Shown: in pieces, positions 53,700 through 64,000 of the stretch
How the letters are laid out: the number at the start of each line of letters is the position of its first letter
Numbering within the stretch: the stretch's first letter is position 1
Source: Dipteris shenzhenensis
Taxonomy: Eukaryota > Polypodiophyta > Polypodiopsida > Gleicheniales
Assembly (NCBI GenBank): GCA_047967505.1
Contig: CM106540.1
Strand: one strand, 5' to 3'
DNA length: 64,000 bases
Notes under the pieces: model-generated
The model's input: only the letters and a program-made list of their open reading frames with translations
What the model was told of the DNA's origin: nothing
The model's database searches: none
Translations under genes and position numbers: made by a program

Positions 53700-54714
53700 G
53701 ACCTCCCCAATGGGAACACATGGATGATGAAGATCCATGGATGAGAGAATTCAGAAGGCAAGACTCTAGCCAAGGGGATGCAAGGAACTTCCAAGGAGGG
53801 GCACCTTATGAGCCCCCAACAATCGAGGTGCCACCAATCCTCGTCAACTATGGGGCACCACAGTTCCCACCTTATCACCCATTACAAGGAAATAATGTTC
53901 CCATACCCCAAGATGCATCTCCTCCAGGAGTACGTCCCTTCCCATCCATAGTTATTGCATCGATAAATGCAGGACTTGGCACATCTATTCCAATGCTGGT
54001 ACCAACAACTACATGGATACCACCACAAGGGCCAAAAGCTTAAGGCTAGCCCTATGTCCTGTCTGGCCCACAGCAACACCACCCCCACTAGCTGCTCAAA
54101 TGGTGTTAACTAATGAGGCAATGCGCATCTTGGTGAATGCCCTAGGAAGGGGGGCCACACCACCTCCACCTACCCTAGTGTTTTTTGCGGGGATTGCAAA
54201 TCCCTCGAGGAGCCGACCCATAGGAATCTCCAAGTCAATGATCAAGTTCCTTTGAGAAGGAGACCCGGTATCCCACATGGAGTGATTTGAGCAAATTTGC
54301 AAAGCATTTGGTGCTCCCGGAGACCTAGAAATGACCAATGCATTTGGTCTCAGCTTGGATGGCAAAGCAATCCAATGGTATAGGGCTCTCACCATGGTAT
54401 AGGGCTCTCACCCTAGAAGAAAAAATCAACTTAGAGACATTGAGAAAGGCCTTTATTGTGGGGCTCTTGCCCCCAACAGCCATAAATGGAGCCCAATTAA
54501 TCAATTATATGGGGTAAAGCAGAATGATAGGGAATCCCTAAGGGATTACATTTCCAAGATCAAGCACCTTAATGCCCATTGCTGTGAACCATACGAGGAG
54601 ATGAGCGATGAACGATTGTTGCCCCGTTTTCTTATTGGATTGGCAGAACCAAAGCTGCACGACCACCTAATGGTGATGAATCCTACCTCCTTCAATCTAT
54701 GCAGCAAGGTGGCC
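53700..54714 (+). pseudogene. Ty3 gag, N-terminal part (second copy)
   Basis: A Pro-rich frame (53720-54043) leads to the capsid: A-I-Q-W-Y-R-A-L (54367), Q-N-D-R-E-S-L-R-D-Y-I-S-K-I (54522-54560) and R-L-L-P-R-F-L-I-G-L-A with L-H-D-H-L-M (54610-54680), the hallmark of Retrotrans_gag. A short stretch 'tatagggctctcacc' is duplicated at 54380-54410 and shifts the frame. The frame stops at A-I-R where an LTR element was inserted. It resumes at 57430. Confidence 0.75.
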
Positions 54715-54719
54715 ATCCG

Positions 54720-55045
54720 TGTTGAGAGTTGTGGTGCCATGAGCACATGTAGAGCAAAGGTATGAGCAAAGGGTAAGCTGCCACATGGCATGGAGGAGAT
54801 ATCCCACATGTGAGCAAGCAAAATGGATGTAAGTACCCTCACCTATAAAAGGGAGGTTCATTTGAAGTAATATCAATCAAGCACTTTGCACTATCTCAAG
54901 ATTCTCTTTATGAGTCCAAGCTAATCTATCTTGGAACCTAATTGACTTGAGATACATGTCATGAGCACTCTCTTCATCATGTTTCCACATAGGTTCCATC
55001 CACCTTAGAGTGCTCCATAGATCCTGAGGCACACATGTTTTGTCA
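54720..55045 (+). repeat. 5' LTR of the young element
   Basis: It starts TGTTGAGAGTTGTGG and ends TGTTTTGTCA, with a TATAAAAGG box at about 54844-54852 that would start transcription. Confidence 0.95.
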
Positions 55046-55057
55046 TGGTATCAGAGC
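55046..55057 (+). promoter_or_regulatory. Primer-binding site, initiator tRNA-Met
   Basis: TGGTATCAGAGC directly abuts the LTR end with no spacer. Confidence 0.93.
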
Positions 55058-57098
55058 ATAGGTTTAGCTCTCCTAGTTTAGCTCATTAGTAGTTCACTAG
55101 GATTGCTCCCATTCGTAGATTAGTTGTAGGCATGCCTTAGGAACTCATGAGTTCTCCTAGATTAGTTTTTAGTTTTTTAGATTGAGAGAATTCCGTCCAT
55201 TGAATGAAAATTCCGTTCATTGCTATGAGATATTTCCGTCATTCTTGATGAGAGAGAGAGAGAGAGAGTTCCTTTTAGAGATCTATTTTGTGAGATAGAT
55301 CTGTGAGAACTTCTTCTTCTTCTTCTTTTTCTTCTTAGAGAGAGCTTGTGAGAAAGAGACTCTGTGATTGTTCAGTTTGTTGAGAGTGTTGAGAAAATTC
55401 GGCTTCATCGACCTACGCAACTACAGTAGCCAGTGAAGAAAGGACTCCACGAAAAGTTTGGGCAGCTCCACGAATCCAATGAAGGTGATTGAGTGGCTGA
55501 AAACAGAAGTCGACGTTCACACAGGGCTCTTGCGCCTCCTACGTAGCCTACGACCTCCAAGCTCCTAACTCCAGCGAAAGCTTTAGTAATTCAGCACTCC
55601 AGTGGCTCCTCGATTAGTGCCAACCCATCATCTTGACCGCCTCAACCTTATCTTTGCTCTACAGCAGTGCCTACCAGCAGCCATTGCACCTGATGGCAAC
55701 TGCAAGCCACTAGAAGCTAAGCTACTACGACGGCTCACCTGTAGCTCACAAAGCTCTACAGCTGCATCTACAACAGCAGCGACTATTAGATGAAGGCGCC
55801 TCCTCCGTCAACCGGTTGTGCAACGAGATGGTCTCCTGCAACAACATCTGTTAACAAAGCAATCAACTGCGCTTCAGCAGCCCATGCTCCAAACCACCTC
55901 CTCCAAGCGGATAGCTCTAATGCTCCTTCAGCCAAGCCTTCACCGGCAAGACAAACAGCTCCTAAGGAGGCAGCCAAGCTCCAACTGACTCTGCTACGCC
56001 CTCCACCGATGGGCAGTCTTCAGCGCACAGACGAAGAGCAGCCAGCAATGAAGCAAGATCGAAGGAAGATCGCATGCACAACCAGCACCAATGTGGCAGA
56101 GAATGCAAAGCACCGTGTCACCATGGCCATAGTTGCCCCGCCGCCGTCATCGCTGTAGCATAGCCTTCTCTCTTTCATCTCTAAGGTCCTAAACCTTAGG
56201 ACACATGGCAGTAGATAGCAAAGACATGTGGCAGATTGGATTTAACTAGGGTTAGTCAAGTAAACCCACAAAGGTAAAGTCAAGTAAGGGCTTGGTCAGT
56301 AATCTGCCACGTGGCAGATCAAAAGAAACTATGGTTAAGTTAACTCAACCCACACTTAACAATGTTAAGTTTAGGTTAAGGATTGGTTAATTGCCACATC
56401 AATAAGTGCCACCTAAGCATAGAGGCCCTTGTGAAGCACAGTTTGAATTCTGTATGTGAATGTCTATGCCACATCATCAAGGCCCCCCCCCTCTTCTTCA
56501 TAAAAGCTTCAACAAGCCGTAACTTGCAATCCAAGAAGAATTTGGACACGCTCCAAAAAGGAAAAGTGATCGTCTCTCTGAGCTCTACGTGCCTGTCAGT
56601 TCAGAATCATTGTATGCAATTAGACACTGCCAATATTGAAAGAAATCAATTGGTAAGACCTTTGCAACAAATGGAAAAGCAAAGCATGAATGCAAACATC
56701 GATGTAAAAAGCAAGCCGAAAGCACAAGTGCATGAGATGACCATAGCAGAAAGCATGGCATCCACACATAAAGCATCAAGGCATATGGTAGAACAAAGCA
56801 TCATGTAGGTAGCTACACCAAGCAAAGAAGCAAATGCATCGTCATCAAGCCATGAGCCAAAAGGTGACATAAATGGAATGTATTGAGAAACCAAAACCTT
56901 GCCAACCTTGCCTATATGTTTGTAAATCAAGCCTGACCACCTGAGAGTAGCTATGAAAGCACCCAGGGGAGGTATTGACATGTAAAAACCACACTTGACC
57001 ACCTTAAGTAGCATGCATGCACTAAGGGGAGGTGATGGATTTGTAACTCACATCTGACCACCTTGCAGTAGCCAAAGGATTATGGCACCAAGGGGAGG
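55058..57098 (+). other. Interior of the young element without retroviral domains
   Basis: The first 330 bp contain (GA)n at ~55251-55268 and (TTC)n at ~55310-55335. The middle (55390-56160) is clearly richer in GC and holds small frames at 55602-55793 (63 codons) and 55790-56158 (122 codons, Ala/Pro/Ser-rich, no known motif). The 56380-56808 frame (141 codons, Lys/Ser-rich) is also unrecognised. The GC-rich middle may be captured host sequence; that is inference. The last 170 bp repeat the polypurine tract three times. Confidence 0.6.
56964..57098 (+). promoter_or_regulatory. Polypurine tract in three tandem iterations
   Basis: CAGGGGAGGT (~56964), AAGGGGAGGT (~57024) and AAGGGGAGGT (~57090) each follow a 'tgaccacct..agtagc' phrase. 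Only the third abuts the LTR. Confidence 0.8.
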
Positions 57099-57424
57099 TG
57101 TTGAGAGTTGTGGTGCCATGAGCACATGTAGAGCAAAGGTATGAGCAAAGGGTAAGCTGCCACATGGCATGGAGGAGATATCCCACATGTGAGCAAGCAA
57201 AATGGATGTAAGTACCCTCACCTATAAAAGGGAGGTTCATTTGAAGTAATATCAATCAAGCACTTTGCACTATCTCAAGATTCTCTTTATGAGTCCAAGC
57301 TAATCTATCTTGGAACCTAATTGACTTGAGATACATGTCATGAGCACTCTCTTCATCATGTTTCCACATAGGTTCCATCCACCTTAGAGTGCTCCATAGA
57401 TCCTGAGGCACACATGTTTTGTCA
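57099..57424 (+). repeat. 3' LTR of the young element
   Basis: 326 bp, no difference seen from the 5' LTR. It is followed by ATCCG and the interrupted Ty3 gag. Confidence 0.95.
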
Positions 57425-57429
57425 ATCCG

Positions 57430-59160
57430 TATATGTGACAACATGGTGGACAAGGCTAATTTGGATAAAACCCTAGATCCCCCAGAAATAGCTCCATCAG
57501 TTAGGTCTTCTAGTGTAGAAATGATCAAGAAGGAGTCCAATGAGCCCAAGGGCTTGGATATAGTGAGCTGGCCTCCAATCTCCTAGATTAGCTAGGCCAG
57601 CAGTGGATGACAGGAACCTCCAAGGAGGTGCCAAGCAGCCCCCACTTGTTTCCACAGAGAGACAATGTCTCATGTGGGGTATGCAATGGCAACCACCCCT
57701 CCATTACCACCACCCATATTGGGCCCACAACCACTGCTACCTCGTATAACCCCAGTCAATCAAGTGTTGATATATGAAGTGCCCAATAACTGTTGGGAGG
57801 GTATGGATCCAGATCATAGACCTCACAACTACTACCCCTACGAGGAGGGAAGTCACACCCTGATCCACTACTTTTTGTCAGAGGATCAGTAGGTCCCACT
57901 GCTCCACATCGCACCCCCATGAATGCAAGGGCAAGAGACCTAAACTCGATCGCTTGGAGAGCCTTGATCTAATGTTACACCTACCAGGGTACCCATAAAT
58001 CAAGTGAATTCCCTATCGAGGTACTTCAAACCCTCTGGTGTCCTATTTCAAATGCCAAGGGCCACATTTCTTGAAGGACTGTCCATACAAGGATCGTACC
58101 CTTGCCGCTCCAACCATGACCCACCCCACACCCTTGTGTGCAGGGTGTGGGACCAAGTATCTATTCCAAGACTTTCCCATGAGGAGACCAAAAACCCCAA
58201 TCATCCAACAAAAGAGCACCATCCTTAATCTAGTTAGCATCAAACAAGGCTAGGTGGCTGCAGTGCCCCTACAAGTCATCATAAGGATGCAAGCCAAGGC
58301 ATTAGGCAGGGCAATGAGGAAGCTTGCAAGGGTAAAAGGCCCTTGTCACCTGGCCCCGATATCCCTCCACCCCCCCTAACCCGATCCAAGAAGGCCATTC
58401 AGGTAGGTGGATGCTTAGACCAGGTGCTTATTTAAGATGATTTTGATGAGGAGATAGCTACTCTCACCACCTCCTCTACTTTTGAACATGCTTCCACCTA
58501 GGGTGACCCTAAAGTGCCTCCAAGCCAAAAGGTAAACAATCTGGCACAGGCCGAGGGACTAGCACCCTCATCCTCCTATATACAAAGACCTATCTTGACC
58601 TGGTCCTAGAAAAGGAATACATAAAGGATGCCCAAAACTTGGTACAAGACTGCCAAGAGAAGTTCAAGCATCGACTCAAGGCAAGTAGAGGGTCAGATAC
58701 TATTCATCTAGCCCACCTGATGGGACACCGAGGGGTGAAATCACTCAAGGTTCTTGAGAGAGTGGAGGAAGAGGAGCACCTCATCTTCGATCAGCTAGAG
58801 GCTCTAGATCTGATGCATAAGATGTTCCAGGAAAACCCAGTACTGCAAAAACTCCAAGAGGGAGGAGACTTGTATGGCTTCGAGGACCTGTTGGCCATGG
58901 AAGAAGATACTTTCTGCAATAGCACCGAATTGGCTACCTTCCTATGGACAGAGGTAAAAATGATGATCAGTTCCCTGCTAAGAGGAAATCCTATTGTATG
59001 GCATGATCTATCCAATTGGATGAACAGACCGCTCTTGCCTCTAGTTCCTACCAACCCTAGTCCCAACCAATCATTGCCAGAAAAGGGGAATCACATCAAC
59101 AAGCTAGGACAATACTTCGAGGGTGATGACACAAACACCGCTATCCCCATAATCTATCAA
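57430..59160 (+). pseudogene. Ty3 gag C-terminal part and nucleocapsid (second copy)
   Basis: After the LTR insertion, gag resumes (C-D-N-M-V-D-K-A-N). A Pro-rich frame lies at 57665-57892. The nucleocapsid at 58040-58085 reads F-K-C-Q-G-P-H-F-L-K-D-C, a zinc knuckle whose first Cys is lost. A second Cys cluster (L-C-A-G-C-G-T-K-Y) lies 20 residues on. A 175-codon frame at 58639-59166 is Glu/Leu-rich, with no recognised fold, and links to protease. Stops between frames show decay. Confidence 0.6.
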
Positions 59161-59690
59161 AACTAGAGGGTTGAGGCCATCCTGGATGGGGGAGCGGGAG
59201 TGAGTGTCTGTACCAAGGAATGCTAGGTGAAATGGGAACAATCTAAACTCGAGCAAACCCATCTCATATGTAAAGTGGGCCGATGGGGGAACTGTGGAGC
59301 CCTCGGGAGTGCTTCCTAGCATAAACACTAAGGCATTTGGATTCACATACCCTGTCAAGTTCATAATCATGGACTTCACTCGACAGCCAGGATATGAAGC
59401 TATCCTAGGTAGGCCCCTCTTGCAAATGTGTGGACTTGTGCACGACTAGCATAATGATAACATTTACTTGCGGCATGAGGAGCAAACCATGAGAGTGGAC
59501 TTGCACACCTACAAGGCCAACCAACTGTCAGGACACCTCTTTGCCACAAAATCTGATACCACCGTTTGCACCACCTCCATGAAGCTATTCCAACCTTGTG
59601 ACAAGGAAGAGGTCCATGAGTCGTCTGATGAATTCTGGTATGCACCTCTCCCCAAGCCCGAATTCTCGCAGAACTAGATACACATCTTAG
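59161..59690 (+). pseudogene. Ty3 retropepsin (second copy)
   Basis: R-V-E-A-I-L-D-G-G-A-G-V-S-V-C at 59168-59213 is the active-site strand. About 50 residues later Y-P-V-K-F-I-I-M-D-F and Y-E-A-I-L-G-R-P-L-L (59350-59415) give the C-terminal protease motif. Two stops occur inside. It processed the polyprotein of this element. Confidence 0.72.
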
Positions 59691-60229
59691 CCAATATAGA
59701 TGTACCAGAGAGAGTAGGGTTTAAGATACTCACTCCAGAGCTCGAGGATCTGACCCCAGTGGTTCCCCTAAGAATGTTTAACATGCTCAAGCCCCGAGAG
59801 GTAAGCAAGGGAACTATGAGGGTAAAATCAGGTCTCCACTAGCTCTCCTATGTGGGGGCCATGACTGCTCACCATCAGTTCTCCTCCAACTGGGAAACCA
59901 GGGCAAGTAAGGTAACCTCTCCTATCAGCTCTATAAGCGCAATGGAAGAGCCCCCTTCAAGTAAAAAACCCCTTGTATTCAAAAGTGTAGCTAAGGCCAA
60001 AAGTGCCATGGCTCTGACAAAAATAAAGGAGATTGAAGAAAAAGAGGACCTATGCCAGGTACCATCCCATTACAAGGTCTACATGATTGAGGATCATAAG
60101 ATCCTATACCATTAGGCCAAAAGATCTCGAGAAGATGGATGCTCTCAAGGGTATGATGGGCCAGCCTCAGTCAAGGAGGTAAACCTAGCCTAGGAAGGGT
60201 AGGACCCCAACCCATATTTGTCACCGGCG

Positions 60230-61240
60230 ATCTCACCCCCAACGATGAGAATGCCTTAATATCTCTCCTACAAGAGTACAAGTACTACACAGCTTGGAAG
60301 TAGACCAATATGAAGGGAGTTCCTACCGAATTAGTGCAGCACACAATCCCCATGCTAGATGATGCCAGGCCGGTACATCAACACCCTTACTCTCTATGAA
60401 TCCCAAATACACACTCATAGTGAGGGGACAAATCCAAAAACTCATAGATGCGAGATTCATCTATGAGATTGAGCATATGAACTGGGTATTGCCCATCATA
60501 ATAGTCCTAAAGAAAAGTGGAAAAATTAGAGTATGCATGGATTTGAAAAAGGTTAATGCCACCACTAAATGTGACCCTTACCCCTTGCCATTCACGAAAC
60601 ATATTTTGGAAAGGGTAGTTGGAAAGGAAGATTATAGTTTCCAAGATGGATTTTTGGGTTACAACCAAGTGTCAATCACCCCACAAGATCAACATAAAAC
60701 CACCTTCGCAACAACTAAGTGGGATGTGTTTACAACAACCAAGGGGATGATATTTGGATTAACCAATGCCCTACCTTCCAACAGATGATGATCATGGTAT
60801 TCAAAGAGTATCTAAGAGACTTTGTGGAAGTCTTCTTGGATGACACTTGCATGAACTCAACGTGGGATGACCACCTGAAATACCTTAGGCTTGTTATCCT
60901 CGAGAAGTGCCACTTATACTGCATATCCCTGAATCCTCTTAAGTGCTACCAAACATGGTGTCATTCTGGGCCACATAGTGTCACAGTATGGGATCTCTAC
61001 GGAACACATTAAAATCAAACTCATCTTGGAGTTACCACCCCCCACCAATGCTAAGGGAGTTCAACAATTTACTAGCCACACTAGCTACTACAGGAGATTC
61101 ATCTTGTTCTATGCGAACATAGCCTGCCCATTATACAAACTACTAGTATCCTTTGAGTGGATCAAGGAATGCCAGACATCCTTCGAAACTCTTAAACTAG
61201 CTCTAGCCACTGCACCAGTGTTAAGGTCACCTGACTAGAA
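60230..61240 (+). pseudogene. Ty3 reverse transcriptase (second copy)
   Basis: Frames at 60396-60788, 60719-61012 and 60978-61238 together give W-V-L-P-I-I-I-V-L-K-K (RT entry), I-R-V-C-M-D-L-K-K-V-N-A, D-P-Y-P-L-P-F, G-Y-N-Q-V-S-I, T-K-W-D-V-F, the catalytic V-E-V-F-L-D-D (60824-60843), L-N-P-L-K-C and Q-Q-F-T-S-H-T-S-Y-Y-R-R-F. Single-base shifts near 60780 and 60970 disrupt it. It is the full-length version of the fragment at 48172. Confidence 0.85.
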
Positions 61241-61249
61241 TTAAATATT

Positions 61250-61725
61250 CCACGTCCATATCGATGCCTCCAACTTCGCCATCGAGTGTGTGTTAGCCCA
61301 ACCCGGGGAGCATAATCTGGATTACCCGGTATACTTTGCGAGCTGTCAACTAAACAAGGCCAAGGTTAACTACACCACAATAGAGAGGGATGGCCTAGCC
61401 ATGGTCTATGTAGTCAAGAAGTTTAGGCACTACTTGTTGGCTAACAAGTTTGTCTTCTTCGTGGACCACCAAGCATTGCTATACTTTGGTCAACAAGCCC
61501 TGCATGACTAGATGCATCACTAGGTGGATGTTAATCCTTTTAGAGTTTGACTTCACAGTCATTGTATGCAAAGGGATAACCCATGTCTTGACCGACCACC
61601 TATCAAGAATCCCAAATGGTGAAGCCCTAATGGAAGTAGAAGATGATCTCCCAAATGCTTCTCTCTTCTTCCTCAACATCAGGCCACCGAAATTGGCCAC
61701 TACTTGGGAAATGGATTACCCCTAG
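61250..61725 (+). pseudogene. Ty3 RNase H and connection (second copy)
   Basis: F-H-V-H-I-D-A-S-N-F-A-I (61248), P-V-Y-F-A-S-C-Q-L-N and Y-T-T-I-E-R-D-G-L-A-M-V-Y-V-V-K-K-F-R-H-Y (61330-61440) are Ty3 RNase H. D-H-Q-A-L-L-Y carries the third Asp. The tail R-W-M-L-I-L-L-E-F-D-F and D-H-L-S-R-I-P-N-G-E follows. There is no second RNase H here, unlike the element at 1-2302, so this is a different lineage. Confidence 0.82.
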
Positions 61726-61849
61726 GCCAGGCCCTTAAGAAGTATCGAGCCCATAAACTCATTAAGGATGTAGCAACATACCAACTGATATAGCAGGCAA
61801 ACTATACCTTAAGGGCAAGGATGGCATCATGTGAAGATGTGTGTGCAAA

Positions 61850-62880
61850 TAGGAATACATCGATGTGCTTGAACAAGCCCACTCAGGCATCGCAAGAGGT
61901 CATTTTACCACTAATGTTATAGCACGTAAAGTGTTGCAAGCTGGTCTTTGGTGGCCGACACTCTTTGGAGATGCAATTGAATTCATCAAACCTGCCAGCA
62001 TATCCAAATCCCACACAACCCCCTTGATGCCCTTGATTAGAGTCAATCAACCCTTCAACAAGAAATGGGGCATCGACTTTATTGGACCCATAATCCCAGC
62101 ATCTTAGGAAACCGAGGCCAGAAGCCAAGGCTAGATACATCATCCTGGCCACTGATTACTTCACCAAGTGGGTAGAAGGGAGAGCCATGATGAAGGCCGA
62201 TGCAAGATCCATGCCAAATTCTTATATGAACAAGTCATCACGTGGTTCAGATGTCCATTGGAGTTACTTAGAGATCGAGGAACTCACGTCCTCAATGAAA
62301 CGATAGCAATTGTGACTAGTGAGTTTATGATCATACATAGGAATTCAATGCCATACTACCCTAGGGCAAATGGCTTGGCCAAGTGCTCCACTAAAATGTG
62401 TTATAGGATCATCACCTGTATAGGAGAAGCCAATTGTACCGACTAGGAGCATAAGCTCACAGCAACATTATGGTCCTATAGAACTTCCTATAAAGTGGCC
62501 ACACATTGTACCCCCTTCAACCTAGCCTTTGGGGTGGAGGCATTGATGCCAATGGAGTATGGAGTGCCTAGCCTTCATCTTACCATTAAGGAAAGACTTA
62601 TAGAGAACTCGTTAGCAGAAGAGCTAGTTGACCTCAAAAGGTTAGAAGAGACAAGGTTGTGTGTAGCGTGCTCTCTCTGGGTAGAAAAGGCTCGACATAA
62701 AAAGTGGTTCGATTGCGACCTCAAGAATAAGGACCTAGTAGAGGGAGATTTGGCACTCCTATATAGTGTCCGTAATACCAAACACAAGCTAAAAGTATTG
62801 AGGTATGGGTCCCTACTGCATGGTTGAGATCATTCCACTAGGGTCATGCCAAATGGTCACCCTTGATGGGACAAAAATGG
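61850..62880 (+). pseudogene. Ty3 integrase (second copy)
   Basis: The zinc-binding N-terminus reads E-Q-A-H-S-G-I-A-R-G-H-F (61868) and W-W-P-T-L-F-G-D-A. The C-x-x-C half is lost by deletion. Core: W-G-I-D-F-I-G-P-I (62067), A-T-D-Y-F-T-K-W, D-R-G-T-H-V-L-N (Asp kept), Y-Y-P-R-A-N-G-L-A-K (the catalytic Glu of G-L-V-E is Lys). Then H-C-T-P-F-N-L-A-F-G and the C-terminal G-D-L-A-L-L-Y-S-V-R-N-T-K. Frame changes lie near 62105, 62170 and 62450. Confidence 0.82.
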
Positions 62881-63139
62881 ATGGCTACCTTAATGGGAGC
62901 AAATTAAAAAGATACTACGGGCCACTCACTCTCTCCACCCTTGAAGCCATGCATAGAGAAAAATAACTCAAGGTCGAGGTGGCTAGAATAAAATGCCAGG
63001 CCATCGAGCAAGCCAGACCCCATAAGCTCCGATAGTGTAAGCAAATGACACTACTTAAGGCAATGACTGAACAGGTGGAACTAACGGGTGAGCTAACAAT
63101 AGAGCTAGCTAGGTTGCTTTTTCAACTACAGGTTCTGCG

Positions 63140-63245
63140 TATGAGCATCAAAGCACTCGTAGATCTAGGAGCGAGCCACAACTTCATCACCCGCGAGGTA
63201 TGGGAAAAGCTATAGGTACCCCTAACCCTCACCATTGCTTTAGCA
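63140..63245 (+). pseudogene. Retropepsin-like segment downstream of integrase (second copy)
   Basis: S-I-K-A-L-V-D-L-G-A-S-H-N-F-I at 63146-63190 followed by E-V-W-E-K-L and a TAG. It has the same residues and the same place after integrase as 52677, including Leu after the Asp. The true protease of this copy is at 59168. Confidence 0.55.
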
Positions 63246-64000
63246 AGCCATGAAGGTTCCAAAGATAGCAACACAAGAGCTTGTGTCATTCCAAGATGCA
63301 GCACCACAAGAACCTACCAATGAATCGAACACAATAGTTCAGCTCTAAAGTACTGAATATGCACTATTGCCACAAATAGTCCCCTCAATGTGAATGTCAC
63401 GAAGGGTAGCAGTGCAAGGACCGACCCCTCCCCTATGAAGTGTTACACAAGAACCTCCCTCTATTCCAAAGGCAAACCCTCGAAAGTAATTGCAATCATA
63501 CCACATCAGATGGTACCGTCCTTCCCTTGAAAGCAAGGGTCTGTGCCAAGGGCATTCTCACAAGAACCCGCTCCCCCCAAGAAAATGGACCACACCGCAA
63601 CAACTAAGCCCAACGCTAATGTGACTCTAGCATCCAAGGTAAAACACAAGCTGGACACTTACTCTACATGGCTTTTAACACACTAAACAACAACACGGCA
63701 TCCACCCACACCGGATTCCTCATAATCATTAAGTCTAGGTCTAAGTGAGTCAATATGGTAGGCATCCCACCCGATGCACCCGTAGCCCACAAGTCACTAT
63801 CAAACACGAACATGCATGTAAAGGTGATATGCCTGATTTTTCAAGAGAAAACATAGAAAACGCTTGTAGCAAAAATGTGGAAGACTGACTTATAATTCTA
63901 AATCCTGGTGGGTTCCTTTTAAGGACTCATTGAAGGTATAGCATAACTTTTTTTGTATGTCTATATGCACCAAACTCCAATGATTGCTGCAAGAAAAACA
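63246..64000. other. Right edge, no domain recognised
   Basis: Probably the continuation of the Ty3 element's 3' region. I see no LTR, PPT or conserved protein motif before the window ends. Confidence 0.35.

Larger units (their letters stand above)
54720..57424 (+). mobile_element. Young non-autonomous LTR retrotransposon with identical LTRs
   Basis: Two 326-bp LTRs (54720-55045, 57099-57424) look identical base for base. They are flanked by the target duplication ATCCG (54715-54719 and 57425-57429). A perfect initiator tRNA-Met PBS follows the 5' LTR and a polypurine tract precedes the 3' LTR. The 2.05-kb interior shows no gag, protease, integrase, RT or RNase H. It must have been moved by another element's proteins. 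It splits the gag of a Ty3 element and is the youngest insertion visible in the window. Confidence 0.95.
53700..63245 (+). mobile_element. Ty3/gypsy retrotransposon, second copy, gag to post-integrase segment
   Basis: The domain order gag, nucleocapsid, protease, RT, RNase H, integrase and an extra retropepsin-like segment is collinear over 9.5 kb (6.8 kb without the nested LTR element). All parts carry stops or shifts. LTRs could not be located. The fragments at 48172 and 51645 are of the same family. Confidence 0.8.

Noticed and set aside
52660-53700. The post-integrase retropepsin of the first copy as the true protease of the second Ty3 copy
   Set aside because: The second copy has its own protease at 59168 after its gag, and it also has a post-integrase segment at 63146. 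The order repeats, so the simple 'next element' explanation does not fit both.

Overview
This window looks like a land-plant nuclear chromosome, most likely from a large repeat-rich genome. A non-seed plant such as a fern would fit, but that is inference. The evidence is Ty1/copia elements primed by initiator tRNA-Met, Ty3 elements (one with the plant-type second RNase H), several CACTA (En/Spm) transposase remnants with introns, and one intron-bearing PDR-type ABCG transporter gene. I see no rRNA, tRNA, CRISPR or bacterial-type operon.

Layout. 1-4.0 kb: 3' part of a decayed Ty3 element with two RNase H domains, its polypurine tract and a candidate LTR carrying 175-bp tandem repeats. 5.0-7.6 kb: an eroded unknown coding remnant, a duplicated purine-rich block and a histone H3-fold pseudogene. 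7.6-13.5 kb: a complete Ty1/copia element (5912 bp, 170-bp LTRs, GTTAA target duplication) with a broken gag-pol. 13.8-14.6 kb: five tandem hairpin units of about 180 bp. 19.3-21.7 kb: a 188-bp satellite, 13 copies. 22.1-25.0 kb (minus): a degenerate transposase-like gene of a family I cannot name. 25.4-28.5 kb: minisatellites and CACTA remnants.

30.2-36.4 kb holds the only apparently intact host gene: an 11-exon, about 1638-residue full-size ABCG/PDR transporter with a PDZ-like domain between the first nucleotide-binding domain and the first membrane domain, and with unusual residues in both ATP sites. Its last exon is a 2.4-kb GC-rich block.

36.9-47.4 kb is a CACTA graveyard: transposase pieces in both orientations, two kinds of subterminal repeat arrays and a 2.3-kb purine-rich array with palindromic linkers and a 504-bp higher-order period. 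47.4-49.0 kb holds two inverted copies of the copia 5' end around a Ty3 RT fragment. The left copy interrupts a CACTA ORF and the right copy interrupts the protease of a second copia element (49.0-50.9 kb, minus).

51.6-64 kb: two copies of a Ty3 family (gag, protease, RT, RNase H, integrase) that share an additional retropepsin-like segment downstream of integrase. The gag of the second copy is split by a very young non-autonomous LTR element (54720-57424) with identical LTRs and an ATCCG target duplication.

Except for the ABCG gene, almost every coding stretch is interrupted. Several of the stops (copia gag-pol, one CACTA copy, one of the two in the H3 remnant) are C-to-T type changes, which fits methylated, silenced repeats.
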